This document shows positions 20,997 through 31,800 of a stretch of 64,000 nucleotides of DNA, piece by piece (positions within the stretch are counted from its first letter, which is position 1; the number at the start of each line of letters is the position of its first letter). Below the pieces are notes generated by a model. It was not told the DNA's origin and did no database searches. It saw only the letters and a program-made list of their open reading frames with translations. Position numbers and translations under genes: made by a program. The stretch covers positions 1 through 64,000 of the forward strand of contig WNNJ02000682.1 in assembly GCA_012934845.2 (NCBI GenBank), given 5' to 3'. The stretch is from Pomphorhynchus laevis (taxonomy: Eukaryota; Acanthocephala; Palaeacanthocephala; Echinorhynchida; Pomphorhynchidae).

Positions 20997-22990
20997 TTCA
21001 GACCTGTGTTTTTCGCTGATCTTTGTCGTTAACACACGTAGAGTTGCGTTTGCTGCTATACCTGCATCACCCGTCGACGCAAATACTAGTTGGGAAAAAG
21101 GGGCTGTGGTCAATTTCTCGAATTCTTTCTTCGTGCTTGCTTGGCTTTCGTTGCTCATGATATTCAAAACAAGCAGACGACGATCCCGAATTATAGGATG
21201 GAGCTCCTTCGTTAAAAATGCATACGCCAAAAAACGTACGATTCATCCTACCACCGAACAATCCACTGCACACGATATCAGAGTACGCGTCTGGTCTTCG
21301 AGTTGTCGCATCATTTTCGAAACTTATTGCGTCACTAACGCTAGATAGACTTGGCTCAGTGGCAACCCAGAACACACGTCTATGAGTACGTTTATAAAAT
21401 ATCGCGAACCTCATTGTGAGGAATGGTTAATGAAGCACCTCTCTTGTATGACAATACATGAACAGTATTAAAATCCTTCCCGCATATAAATTTGGTTGGT
21501 ATATTAGATGGGGTCCAGCCGTACCTCACAGACATTGCGTCACAAAACGCTGTTGTAATCATATGTAGTCCGTAATCCAGTGACCGAGATGTTAACCAAT
21601 TGGATGCTCTTAGTGAGGCATATTCCAGAAGACGACTTGTGATCGGTATGTCTAACTCAAGTGCCAAACGAGTGAGTTTGTGCCTATTGAAATTAGCCGA
21701 CCTTATTTGATCCGCTACGTACGATTGCAATTATTCACGACTATATAGCGATTCTTTTGTATTGAATGGACTACACAATTGCTTTGAAGATTCATACTTA
21801 TGTTGGGAGGCCACAACATGATGTTTGATTCCAAGTTCGCCATATAACGGGGGAGATCAAATATAGCCATATCCTTTTCCGTCAAGTTGTGGTCACAAAC
21901 TTTACCATCAAAGTCGTTGATCGATACGGCTAGCAACAATCGATATCACATCTCGTTGTTCGCATGAGGTGTGTCCAACGACAATGCAATATTCTGGTGA
22001 ATGCCAAATATAATTCCAAATATAAATTCAAAATTGTTCAACGTAAGACAGCGTACCAACATGCGTGACAAGTATCCTGATGCCTTCACCATTGATTGAA
22101 ATATTTTCATGTCCAAAGAGGATTTTTAACCTACCAATACTGTTGTGATGTGTAAGCAGCTTGGATTTTTCCGGGTTTACTATATAGCCATATTGAGGTC
22201 CGATTTCCACAAGTATGTTCAACACTTTCTTCAATTCTTCAACGTGTTCATCAAAATTCTTGTCCTCAGCAAACCATCTCTGTATCGTTTGTGTGATGTT
22301 TCCCTGTATACGTCTTAAATTTATGGATAACGGGGCAAAAGTTGCCATGGCTAACGGGTTGCACAGGGTGAAGCTTTCATAAGCATCAATGATACTCTCT
22401 TCAGTTGACATCAAGGTAGTGCCAGCATGCGTATTTCGTAGTACTTGGGATAAGGCGGGCAAACAAATGATAAGTTAGCTAATGCAACTTGGCGACTCGC
22501 TCTGTTAAAAGAACTTTCTGCGTCGACCGTCGAAATTCCGAAGTTATCACCTGACCGAAATGCACTGGTTGCAGGATAAATTGCAAATTCTAACCCAGAT
22601 CTCAGTGCGGCGCATAGTTGTTGATTCCCCGCCACGGTTTGCAATAGTTGTTAACATATAGCCTTAATATCTCTCCAACTCCTATAAGCCGTATTTCACG
22701 GTTTTTTTTAACGGAACAAGACGCCTCGCCACCGAAGCCTCAATCATCCAGAAATTTATATGCTCCGTAGCTATCTGTCGAGCAAACATTGCAATACTCT
22801 CAGCCAAAGCGGCAGAGTGGGACGTAAAAGAGCTGAGCATACGCTAGAAATCATGCGCGATAGTTCCCGAAGGGCCTGCACCGCCTTGAGTCCTCAGAGA
22901 AGACAAGACTATATGTTTTACGTCTATCCCTGAAAGCTCAACCGGATGATGATATACACAGTTATCAAGTTATGCCTGCAACAGCGCTTC
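20997..22990 (-). mobile_element. Non-LTR-like retroelement, RT and C-terminal nuclease-like domain (broken)
   Basis: Minus-strand pieces in order: the RT region with GISTVDAESSFNRASRQVAL (motif A-like) at 22411-22644; CNPLAMATFAPLSI and WFAED (motif B and C region) at 22028-22462; SLDYGLHMITTAFCDAMSVRYGW and HNEVRD at 21392-21730; RRPDAYSDIVCSGLF with FFGVCIFN; and a C-terminal block with SQLVFASTGDAGIAAN. The HNE-RD, RPD and FFDV-like spacing resembles a PD-(D/E)xK nuclease. The frames are interrupted several times. I do not assign a clade; it resembles the element at 40.8-42.7 kb. Confidence 0.65.
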
Positions 22991-23534
22991 CCGTTTACAA
23001 ATTGCAACATATCATTTACAGCAATAATCGAAAAATAGCATTAAAATTTTTCTCTTCGAGGTTAAGAATAAGGAATATTTCCGATATACAAGCAAGAAAA
23101 TGTTTTGTTTTAAATAATATATACACCTTATAGTGTATAAGGCTGGGTGTCTATACACCTTATAGTGTTTAAATGTTAAATATTTTTTTTTGGCTGGATG
23201 TCTAGACAAAGAAACTGAAAAAATATACATTTGACTAGGTACTTTATAGCTCGATGTGAAACATTAAAAGTTTTATAATTTAATAATTATTAAAAGATTT
23301 AAATACATTGATGATTTAAAACTTTTGATTAAATTAAAAATATTTTGATTAAAAACTTTTGATTAAATTTAATAATTAAAAAATTCAGTTGGCAAAAAAT
23401 GAAAAAAATAACGTACCAAATATATAATTATATTTTTATTAAATTATAATTAAATGTTTTATTCTATTAATCAGATTAGTTAACTGAGTCTACGTACTAT
23501 TAAAAAAAGTTCACCTGTAACTTATAAAATATGC
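22991..23534. other. AT-rich intergenic stretch with a solo PLE end motif
   Basis: Apart from a short repeated phrase (ACACCTTATAGTGT, twice near 23123-23170), this is simple AT-rich DNA. At about 23474-23498 the motif TTAGTTAACTGAGTCTACGTA repeats the terminal sequence of the permuted PLE without any of its body. Confidence 0.6.
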
Positions 23535-24248
23535 AAAATATGAATTATAGATAATAACCCATATTTTTATTCAATGTAGTATATTCAATCTTTTTTAAAG
23601 ATTTTTTACTCCGTATTTTTATAATTCAGAGTTCTTTAACATAATGAAGAAACTTTATACAATTTAAAACAAGTATATTATAATAATTAACCGACACAAC
23701 AGAGTTAATTGTAATTCATTCGTAATTGTACACATGAAACTTACAAGACAATAATATAAAACGTTATCTAAACATTTTAAAATTCAAATTATATGTCCTA
23801 ACCTTGTAGACTGTAAATAACTATATTGGTAATTTTTAAATTAAAAAGCTTAGCAGGAGTGTATATCAACTAATTTGAGACTATTGTGATGATGTATAAG
23901 TAAACTACAATTATCAAATTTAAATTAAAAAGAGTGTGTGCATATTTTTCTTTAAAACTGTTAACCAATTAAGAAATATCAAATTATAATTATATTTTAA
24001 CAAAATTTTCTTTTGAATAGATAATATGGAATATAAAATATATATTTTCCTTGAGTAGATAGCATGTGCCACGTGTAATTCACGTGGCACAGGTTGTCTT
24101 GAAATAACGCATAAGAATACGTTATTCATAATTATTCATTATGTATATATTTTAATTATTTCACAAATTAAATTATTATTTTAGTCAAATTAATTTATAA
24201 TCTTTTAAATTATTTGTAATTTTTAAAATATTGATAAATTTAGATTAG
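23535..24248. repeat. 714-bp direct repeat, left copy
   Basis: This appears identical to 29642-30355 by eye. Similarity continues, weaker, for about 60 bp more. It contains a 27-bp palindrome at 24065-24091. The ends are not TG..CA, so it does not look like an LTR. The 69-codon open frame on the minus strand is not a credible gene. Confidence 0.9.
24065..24091. promoter_or_regulatory. Palindrome with two E-box cores
   Basis: TGTGCCACGTG and its exact complement are separated by 5 nt. Each arm holds CACGTG, the canonical bHLH binding core. The same palindrome is at 30172-30198. A regulatory role is only a guess. Confidence 0.4.
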
Positions 24249-24888
24249 CAAAGTATATGTTAGTTTAGTGACCCGATTGATTTCTAATAATGTTTCGCAT
24301 ATTCTATACAGTTTATATATGCGCTTTAACTTGATAATAATTAATAATTATGCATAGGAAGTGATTATTCATAATTATTTATTATTTATATATTTTAATT
24401 ATTTTACAAATCGAGAATAAGTTGATTGCAATCCGCGGATGGGTTGTCATAGACGAATCGGAGCGGCTATTTGCCACTGATATTGACAGCTTTATTGGAA
24501 AATGGTAGAAATTATAATTCATCGAAATAATGATTCTTTGTATTGACTAATTAGTGCAGAGATGGATACTCAATCAAAATTTCGCTTTCGTGAAATTTTG
24601 TGTTTAAGAAAGTGTGTTGAGGACTTGTTTCTAGAAGGTTTAGTATGGAAGATATTTTACTTGGAATATCATCTGTGTCCTTACGATGTTGAGATAGTTA
24701 GTGCTATTTGTAGTTCATTAACGTTGAACGATTGATCGATGATTATGATATTTAAGGCTCATGACTAAGACATATGTCGATAAAAACTGAATGAGTGACT
24801 TGTATGGAACTAAATTTGTATAAGAATTCTACATGAATGAGATAACTCACTCTTCAATTGGAAATGTGTTTCCCGTTTATTATGTTTT
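24249..24888 (+). other. Intergenic stretch with two coding-like pieces
   Basis: Two short open stretches with non-repetitive composition lie here. The first, 24398-24508, encodes RGWVVIDESERLFATDIDSF before a stop. The second is the small ORF described next. A 53-nt segment with gtagaa...gtgcag ends separates them, but splicing there would create a stop. I do not recognise either. Confidence 0.3.
24562..24735 (+). CDS. Small ORF, 57 residues, unidentified
   Basis: An ATG-to-TGA frame encodes MDTQSKFRFREILCLRKCVE, then DLFLEGLVWKIFYLEYHLCP and about 17 more residues. It lies in a locally less AT-rich stretch and contains four to five cysteines but no motif I know. It could be an exon of a broken host gene, or chance. 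Confidence 0.25.
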   Translation: MDTQSKFRFREILCLRKCVEDLFLEGLVWKIFYLEYHLCPYDVEIVSAICSSLTLND

Positions 24889-26270
24889 AAATATAAAAAC
24901 AATATTTAATTTTTTAACTATTTTTGTTTTAAAATCAAAAGAGTATTTTTTATTTGAAAAACACGCTGAAAAGCTTTAAAGTTTAAATTTTGAAGTAATT
25001 TTGATTAAAATCTATAAAGTATTTTTTAATTTTAAAAATCCAAGTAAAAAAGCATAAAATTATATTTTTAACTAATTCTGTTTTAAAATCTATTAAGTAT
25101 ATTTTAGTTTTAAGAATCCACGTTATAAAGCATGAAATTTATTTATTTTAAACTAACTCTAGTTTAAAATCTATAGAGTATTTTTTAATTTTAAAAATCC
25201 TCGTTATAAAGCATAAAATTTATTTATTTTTAACTAATTCTGGTTTAAAATCTATAAAGTATTTTTTAATTTAAAAAATCAACGTTATTTAGCATGAAAT
25301 TTATTTATTTTTAACTAATTCTAGTTTAAAATCTATAAAGTATTTTTTAATTTAAGAAATCCACGTTTTAAAGCATGAAATTTATTTTTTTAAATTATTC
25401 TAGTTTACAATCTATTAAATAGTCTTTAATTTTAAAAATCCTCGTTTTAAAGCATGAAATTTATTTATTTGTAACTAATTCTGGTTTAAAATCTATCAAG
25501 TATTTTTTAATTTTAAAATACGAAGTTATAAAGCATGAAATTTTTTTATTTTTAAACAATTCTAGCTTAAATTTTTAAATTTATAAAATCCACGTTTAAA
25601 TAAAAATTTTAAACAAATTCTGCCTCTAAAAATCTCTTAAGTATGTCAAAATTTGAAATACACGTTAAAAACATAATATTTAATTTTTTAGCTATTTCTG
25701 TTTTAAAATCAATAAAGTAATTTTTTATTTGAAAAAAAAACACGTTGAAGTAATTTTCATTTAAAATCTATAAAGTATTTTTTAATTTAAAAAATCAACG
25801 TTATAAAGCATAAAATTTATTTATTTTTAACTAACTCTAGTTTAAAATCTAAAAAGTATTTTTTAATCTTAAAAATCCACGTTTTAAAGCATGAAATTTA
25901 TTTATTTTTAACTAATTGTGGTTTAAAATCTATAAAGTATTATTTAATTTACAAAATCAACGTTATAAAGCATGAAATTTATTTATTTTTAACTAATTGT
26001 GGTTCAAAATCTATGAAGTATTTTTAATTTTAAAAATCCACGTTTTAAAGCATGAAATTTATTTATTTTTAACTAATTGTGGTTTAAAATCTATTAAGTA
26101 TTTTTTAATTTAAAAAATCAAAGTTATAAAGCATGAAATTTATTTATTTTTAACTAATAATGGTATAAAATCTATTAAGTATTTTTTAATTCTATTGAAA
26201 AGCCTTTAAGTTATAATTTTCGAAGTAATTTTGGTTTAAAATCTATGAAGTATTTATAAATTTAAAACTT
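24889..26270. repeat. 81-bp minisatellite, about 17 units
   Basis: The unit contains GGTTTAAAATCTATAAAGTA, then a T/A run, AACGTTATAAAGCATGAAAT and TTTATTTTTAACTAATTCT. Units vary by substitutions and small deletions. The array is directly downstream of the second RTCA gene; only about two units lie beside the first. Confidence 0.9.
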
Positions 26271-26375
26271 TTTATGATAAACCATAAGTTTTTATAACTA
26301 ATTCTGGTTGTTACAAAAAAGAGCAATTATAATAATCTTTTGTAAACCATCTGCCCTCCTTTGAAATCTCACAGA

Positions 26376-27512
26376 TTATATAGATGTTGGAGTCCATCCA
26401 ATTCCTCTATATGATAAAATGCAAGATTGATCTTGTTCATTGACAACCTGTCTAAAATTATAATCTGGATAGAATTGATTAACCACATACATAGCAGAAA
26501 GTGTGTGATTGGTTAGAGGATATGAGCATTTTATAGAGGAAACTCCTTCGGAAAGCGCCATAAACAGAATTAACTGATCTTGTATGTGGCTGTCTACACA
26601 TTTATTTAAATTGCTCATTTCAGTTGCCATGTGTTCAGCAATTGCTTCAAACTTGTCGTTTCGCTCAATTATATGATCCGACGTTAGAATACATCCAGTA
26701 TCAGTATGGGATGCAGCAACGATACCTATTCCCGAACAGTACGGATGCAGTGATGACGGTTTATCGGTTATAAACATGGTAGGTACACAACCAAAGGCTG
26801 ATAATTCACGAACCACATAATCAACAGCATTATTTACACTTGCAATTGGCCCTTTACCACATGACCATGCAGAAACATGAGCAGAAGTAATTTTTCCGGG
26901 ATTCGTTAGAACTATTGGCTTAGTAGGGTATGTCTCCACGGGAAGCTTCTCCATTGAAAATATAATTCTTCCGCCACCCTTTGGATAGCATCCTCGTGCT
27001 TTAAAATCTATCTTGTATTTTAATCTACCATCAGTTAATAAGTTATTCAGTAGAGGTAACAACCCCATCTGCAGAGTTTCAATTTGAGGCGAAAATTTTA
27101 CATTGGTACCACCTCGCAGATCGATAACGGTTGTTTCTGAAGTCGTGGTATCGTCATTATAAATTAACGGAGGAATGATTAACTGTAGCATCAGTGATAT
27201 CGATCCAGCTGTTTCCGTGTCCGCAATGTAACTACCTGGCATTATATGAGTACGAGGGCAAAAGTAAATATCAGTAGATCTTATGTAATTACCTTGAACT
27301 ACGGCGTTTGTCATTTCACTGAGTAGATTAAGTGACGTGAGATGTTGCGGCATTAATCCTGGCTTAGGCCTATTGGCTCGAATGTTAATTATCCTGACTG
27401 GAGTTCCTAATACTACACTTAAGGACAGACCGTTCCTTATGATTTGACCTCCACCTTCGTAAAGTGATCCGTCCAACGTTATCATTTTATCTTTATTTAC
27501 ATCACCATACAT
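26376..27512 (-). CDS. RTCA: RNA 3'-terminal phosphate cyclase, copy 2
   Basis: Same enzyme as copy 1 (ATP-dependent cyclisation of RNA 3'-phosphates), 378 residues from MYGDVNKDKM. Motifs EGGGQ, RGGTN (133-137), RGCYPKGGG, QDQL and the likely catalytic His336 are all present. Where the two copies differ, copy 2 more often keeps family-typical residues: Gly135 in RGGTN, Gln143 in the SPQIE segment and YRGIGWT at the end. It looks like the better-preserved copy. It is intronless. Upstream it shares at least 1.2 kb with copy 1, and the block lies between 714-bp direct repeats. Confidence 0.96.
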   Translation of the reverse strand: MYGDVNKDKMITLDGSLYEGGGQIIRNGLSLSVVLGTPVRIINIRANRPKPGLMPQHLTSLNLLSEMTNAVVQGNYIRSTDIYFCPRTHIMPGSYIADTETAGSISLMLQLIIPPLIYNDDTTTSETTVIDLRGGTNVKFSPQIETLQMGLLPLLNNLLTDGRLKYKIDFKARGCYPKGGGRIIFSMEKLPVETYPTKPIVLTNPGKITSAHVSAWSCGKGPIASVNNAVDYVVRELSAFGCVPTMFITDKPSSLHPYCSGIGIVAASHTDTGCILTSDHIIERNDKFEAIAEHMATEMSNLNKCVDSHIQDQLILFMALSEGVSSIKCSYPLTNHTLSAMYVVNQFYPDYNFRQVVNEQDQSCILSYRGIGWTPTSI

Positions 27513-27534
27513 CTCTGCAAATTTGCAATGAATT

Positions 27535-28835
27535 GATTAGTTTACGTGTATTTAATCGCAAACTTTTTGAAAAAAAAAACGGTTTCTAACTTAGATTTTT
27601 ATGCACAGAAGAATCTTGATCTAATATGGCACAACACATAAAAAGAATAGAATCGAAGATATGGTAATAAAAATAAAGAGTTAATAATTAAATTTGTTTA
27701 AAAAGACGATATTTAATTTTCTGAATCTCTTTCTTCCGTAGTTTTGCATCGTAATCATGCAATTATTGTAAAAAGTCTTAAGATTGTATAATGCAATTTC
27801 TCTGATACAAATACAAGTCACAAGCTAATTAAAACGAGAATGAATTGTTATTAAAGCTTACAATTTATACTGTTTTCGTAAAAATTAATGCCAAATTGTA
27901 ATGTATATATTTAATTAAATCTTAATTAACATTTAATCTTAATAAATTTTGATCTTATTTTAATCTTAATCTTATTTTAATCTTAATTTGTGAAAAAATA
28001 TTATTATTTCATAACTTTAATTTGTTGATATTTAATTTGTTAAATAAAAAATTATATTCTAAATGTGCAAATTATATAACTTTTATATTTTAACTTGATA
28101 TAAATTATACAAAATCTTAATTATTTATCATTTATAAATATTTATAATTATTTAATTATGTATTATTTCATATTTTTTATTTATCAGTATGCCATATTTA
28201 TAAATAATTTGATATAATTAGACTCAATTGCCTGATCTGATTATATAAAACTTGTTTACACATTCTATAACTTGCAGAGATAAAACTTCCAGGGATTTTA
28301 TCTTAATAAGGATGTAATCTTAATTAATTTTAATCGTAATTTTTATATTTATTAATCTTAATCTTAAAAATATTATTTCATAACTTTAATTTGTTGATAT
28401 TTAATTTGTTATATTAAATAACAGAGATATTAAGTCATATTATGCATTTTACTTTATTTAAAAGTTTTGATTAAATTAGCAATTAATATGTAATGTTAAT
28501 TTAATTTGTATTGTCTTTTACATTTGTTTTGCTTCCTATTAAGAATATATTTGTAAGCACTAAGGTGTTTTAGAATGCTTAAATAAACCTAAATACAAAA
28601 TATTATAAAATTAAATACAAAACGAATAATTGGTAAATCCTATTTATTATAAAAATGATTTATTTTGGTGGATACTGCTACGATCATCAAACATAGTCCG
28701 CTATAGTTGTTTTTGGCCCAATTTTGAATACTATTATTAATTTACAAGACAAAGCCCTAAGGTTGTTCAGTCTGCTTATCAAAACATAAACAACTGGTAT
28801 GTCATTCGAATAGCTTCTTGGTTTAGATGGCGTAT
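27535..28835. repeat. Shared upstream block of the RTCA duplication (copy 2)
   Basis: This aligns with 11976-13290 with few substitutions. It is AT-rich and non-coding, with TTAATCTTAAT-type repeats. A promoter for RTCA must lie in its first part, but I see no distinctive element. Confidence 0.85.
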
Positions 28836-28839
28836 CCAT

Positions 28840-29480
28840 TCTAAGTCTCCTTTTGAATTTAGCAATACTTTCTACAGGTACTAAGATATCCGGTAATGTT
28901 CAATTACAATGCGAAATACTATATTGACTTGGACACCTTCCATTATATTGTGTACTGAGATGCAAACTATGACCTCGATGATAAGTGCGGTTGTTAAAAC
29001 TTATATAAGCTTAGGGGAATCTGTCATAGCCTTTAGCAATCTTATACATGACTATTAAATCATAATACATCAACCAGGGCCGGATAGAACACACATTTAT
29101 ATTTTAATATTTTGAATCATTCTGTGTAAGGCGAATGTGAAATTGTTGCATATAACCGAGACCCTTATCGGAGTATATTATCTAGTGAATTTATCTCCTC
29201 TTTAGTGCATGGAAACGTTGACTGAATGCCGTACTTGATGTGATGACAAACCAATGCGTTATCAAGAATATTAAAACATTCGACACGCATGGATATGAAA
29301 CAATTTTTCAATAAATAAAGAACACGCCGTGTCTTCGAGCACACTCTGTCCGTATTGATGCGGGTTTTGAGAGATGACTGAACAATTGTGCCAAGATAAC
29401 GTATGTAAGTCGCTGTCCATACGATACTAGGACCTAACATGTAATTAGCCGGTATATTACTTCTACCAAAACGTTTCGGT
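28840..29480 (-). mobile_element. CR1-like LINE, 3' part (broken)
   Basis: The C-terminal segment at 28840-28990 matches 13590-13730. A longer open stretch (29165-29440) encodes IRYLGTIVQSSLKTRINTD and later HHIKYGIQSTFPCTKEEINS. It aligns with VRDLGIITHSSLKSRMDTE and HIEFAIQASFPTSKKELNG in the LINE at 57.9-59.6 kb. The frames are broken. Confidence 0.75.
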
Positions 29481-29641
29481 GGCCACTGTTACCATCATAC
29501 GGCATAGTCTGCTATAGTTGTTTTTGCTTAATTTTAATACCTTGAATACGAAAGAATTTTTTATATTATGGTATATTTCCGTAAAATTGGAAAAGGGATT
29601 CATTTCAATAGGAGTCAACAGATCATATAAAATATTCATAT

Positions 29642-30355
29642 AAAATATGAATTATAGATAATAACCCATATTTTTATTCAATGTAGTATATTCAATCTTT
29701 TTTAAAGATTTTTTACTCCGTATTTTTATAATTCAGAGTTCTTTAACATAATGAAGAAACTTTATACAATTTAAAACAAGTATATTATAATAATTAACCG
29801 ACACAACAGAGTTAATTGTAATTCATTCGTAATTGTACACATGAAACTTACAAGACAATAATATAAAACGTTATCTAAACATTTTAAAATTCAAATTATA
29901 TGTCCTAACCTTGTAGACTGTAAATAACTATATTGGTAATTTTTAAATTAAAAAGCTTAGCAGGAGTGTATATCAACTAATTTGAGACTATTGTGATGAT
30001 GTATAAGTAAACTACAATTATCAAATTTAAATTAAAAAGAGTGTGTGCATATTTTTCTTTAAAACTGTTAACCAATTAAGAAATATCAAATTATAATTAT
30101 ATTTTAACAAAATTTTCTTTTGAATAGATAATATGGAATATAAAATATATATTTTCCTTGAGTAGATAGCATGTGCCACGTGTAATTCACGTGGCACAGG
30201 TTGTCTTGAAATAACGCATAAGAATACGTTATTCATAATTATTCATTATGTATATATTTTAATTATTTCACAAATTAAATTATTATTTTAGTCAAATTAA
30301 TTTATAATCTTTTAAATTATTTGTAATTTTTAAAATATTGATAAATTTAGATTAG
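29642..30355. repeat. 714-bp direct repeat, right copy
   Basis: Partner of 23535-24248, with no difference or indel that I could see. The two copies enclose 5.4 kb with the second RTCA gene and the 81-bp array. It includes the E-box palindrome at 30172-30198. Confidence 0.9.
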
Positions 30356-30473
30356 AAAATGATACGTTGAATCTTGTTAGTTTAGTGACCCGACCGTTTT
30401 CAAATAATGTAACGCAAATTTTATTTATTTGTAAATAAATAAATATTTGTTTGTAATTTATTTGTAAATTTAT

Positions 30474-30513
30474 TTGTAAATAGCGGTTTTTATCTAAAAA
30501 CCGCTATTTACAA
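30474..30513. repeat. Perfect palindrome at a duplication edge
   Basis: 19-bp arms (TTGTAAATAGCGGTTTTTA and its complement) flank a 2-nt spacer. The right arm is the first part of the 1.25-kb repeat, and the original site at 4517 has only that arm. The palindrome therefore marks the join. Confidence 0.9.
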
Positions 30514-31800
30514 TTTTTACAATTTCTACATTTTCCTAATCTTACATAGAAAGATTTATAGATTCGAAGCTTTTCTTAAACGTATAATAATCCGGTTAAA
30601 TCGAGTTAAGTAGTCATGACTATAAAATGAATAAGTAAAATATAATTAAAAATATCAAAAAGTATACCAGTTCATAAACAATTAGTAATATTAAATCAAC
30701 TTTTATGTGCCGAAATAATGCATCCTTAAACTTAATAAAGCATTTATAAAGCGCTTGTATACGTATCGTGATAATATCATCTGAGCGAAAAAAATACAAA
30801 TTAATTATTACGTGAATACTAATATATTAATAGCATTGATATTATTGATAATATATTAATATAATACTATTTTTAATTAATTGCATCTCCATCGTAATTT
30901 ATAAATATTTATAAATATTTTAAATATTGATAAAAAGCTGTTTTAAAATCTCAATGATAAGAATAAAGTATTATATTTTTAAACTGATCTTATTTTTTAA
31001 AATCAAACTTTGAAATGGTAACCTGAGCTTTGCTGATCCAACAATATTCAATTTCCATGTTCAATACTTTTATATTTAAACTTGAAAAAGGGTGTGTAAA
31101 GAGGATATATTTATAAAACCAAGTATTTTTACGTATCCAATTATATTCAATTTGTCATCAAATAAAAAAGATAAAATAAAAAATGTAAACGACGAATTTA
31201 AGGTAAAAACGTTATCTTAATTCTGTGCTAAAGTTCATTCAAAATATAAATATTTTGCAAATTGGTTGATCACTCATATGTTTGACTGATTGATTGAACA
31301 TGAGAGTAAAATCAATTTCCTAAAAATTAGTCGAATTATCGATAGCCGACTGCCGTCGTCATCAGGACAATAAAAATCAAGGGAATTCGCCATTTTGTAA
31401 TACATTTTTGTAATACATTATAATAAAATCAGAAGTTCATTCAATTTCTTTTATATAATCGACATCATAAATTAAAATCAACCGTTTCAGCATGGCATTA
31501 ATGTGCCATTGACTTAAAAGTTGGATTTAACATTGCATTGTTAAAACAAAAAAATATAAGATTTTTTGAATGCTAAATACTTTGCCGCCTATCGAAAATT
31601 TAATAAAAGACGGAAATCGAAAACAATCGACTATCGAAAACAATCGACTATCGAAAACAATCGACTATCGAAAACAATCGACTATCGAAAACAATCGACT
31701 ATCGAAAACAAATGACTATCGAAAACAATCGACTGATTATTTAAGAAATAATTTAATAGTTTACAAAAGGGAAATTTAAGAAATAATTGATAATGTAACA
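30494..31800. repeat. 1.25-kb dispersed repeat, copy 2
   Basis: Nearly identical to 4517-5762 in the ACSL intron, with small indels and a longer 17-bp minisatellite. No gene. Confidence 0.85.
31616..31734. repeat. 17-bp minisatellite, 7 units
   Basis: Seven tandem copies of ATCGAAAACAATCGACT, one with a variant centre. The paralogous site has four. A 69-codon open frame here is created by the repeat. Confidence 0.9.

Noticed and set aside
10431-27512. RTCA copies as processed retrogenes
   Set aside because: The two copies share over a kilobase of non-coding upstream DNA and a downstream repeat, so the duplication was at DNA level. Whether the original was a retrogene is open.
23535-30355. 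LTR retrotransposon with 714-bp LTRs around RTCA copy 2
   Set aside because: The repeats do not have TG..CA ends, no polypurine tract or primer site is visible, similarity runs past the ends, and the interior is a host gene with duplicated flank.
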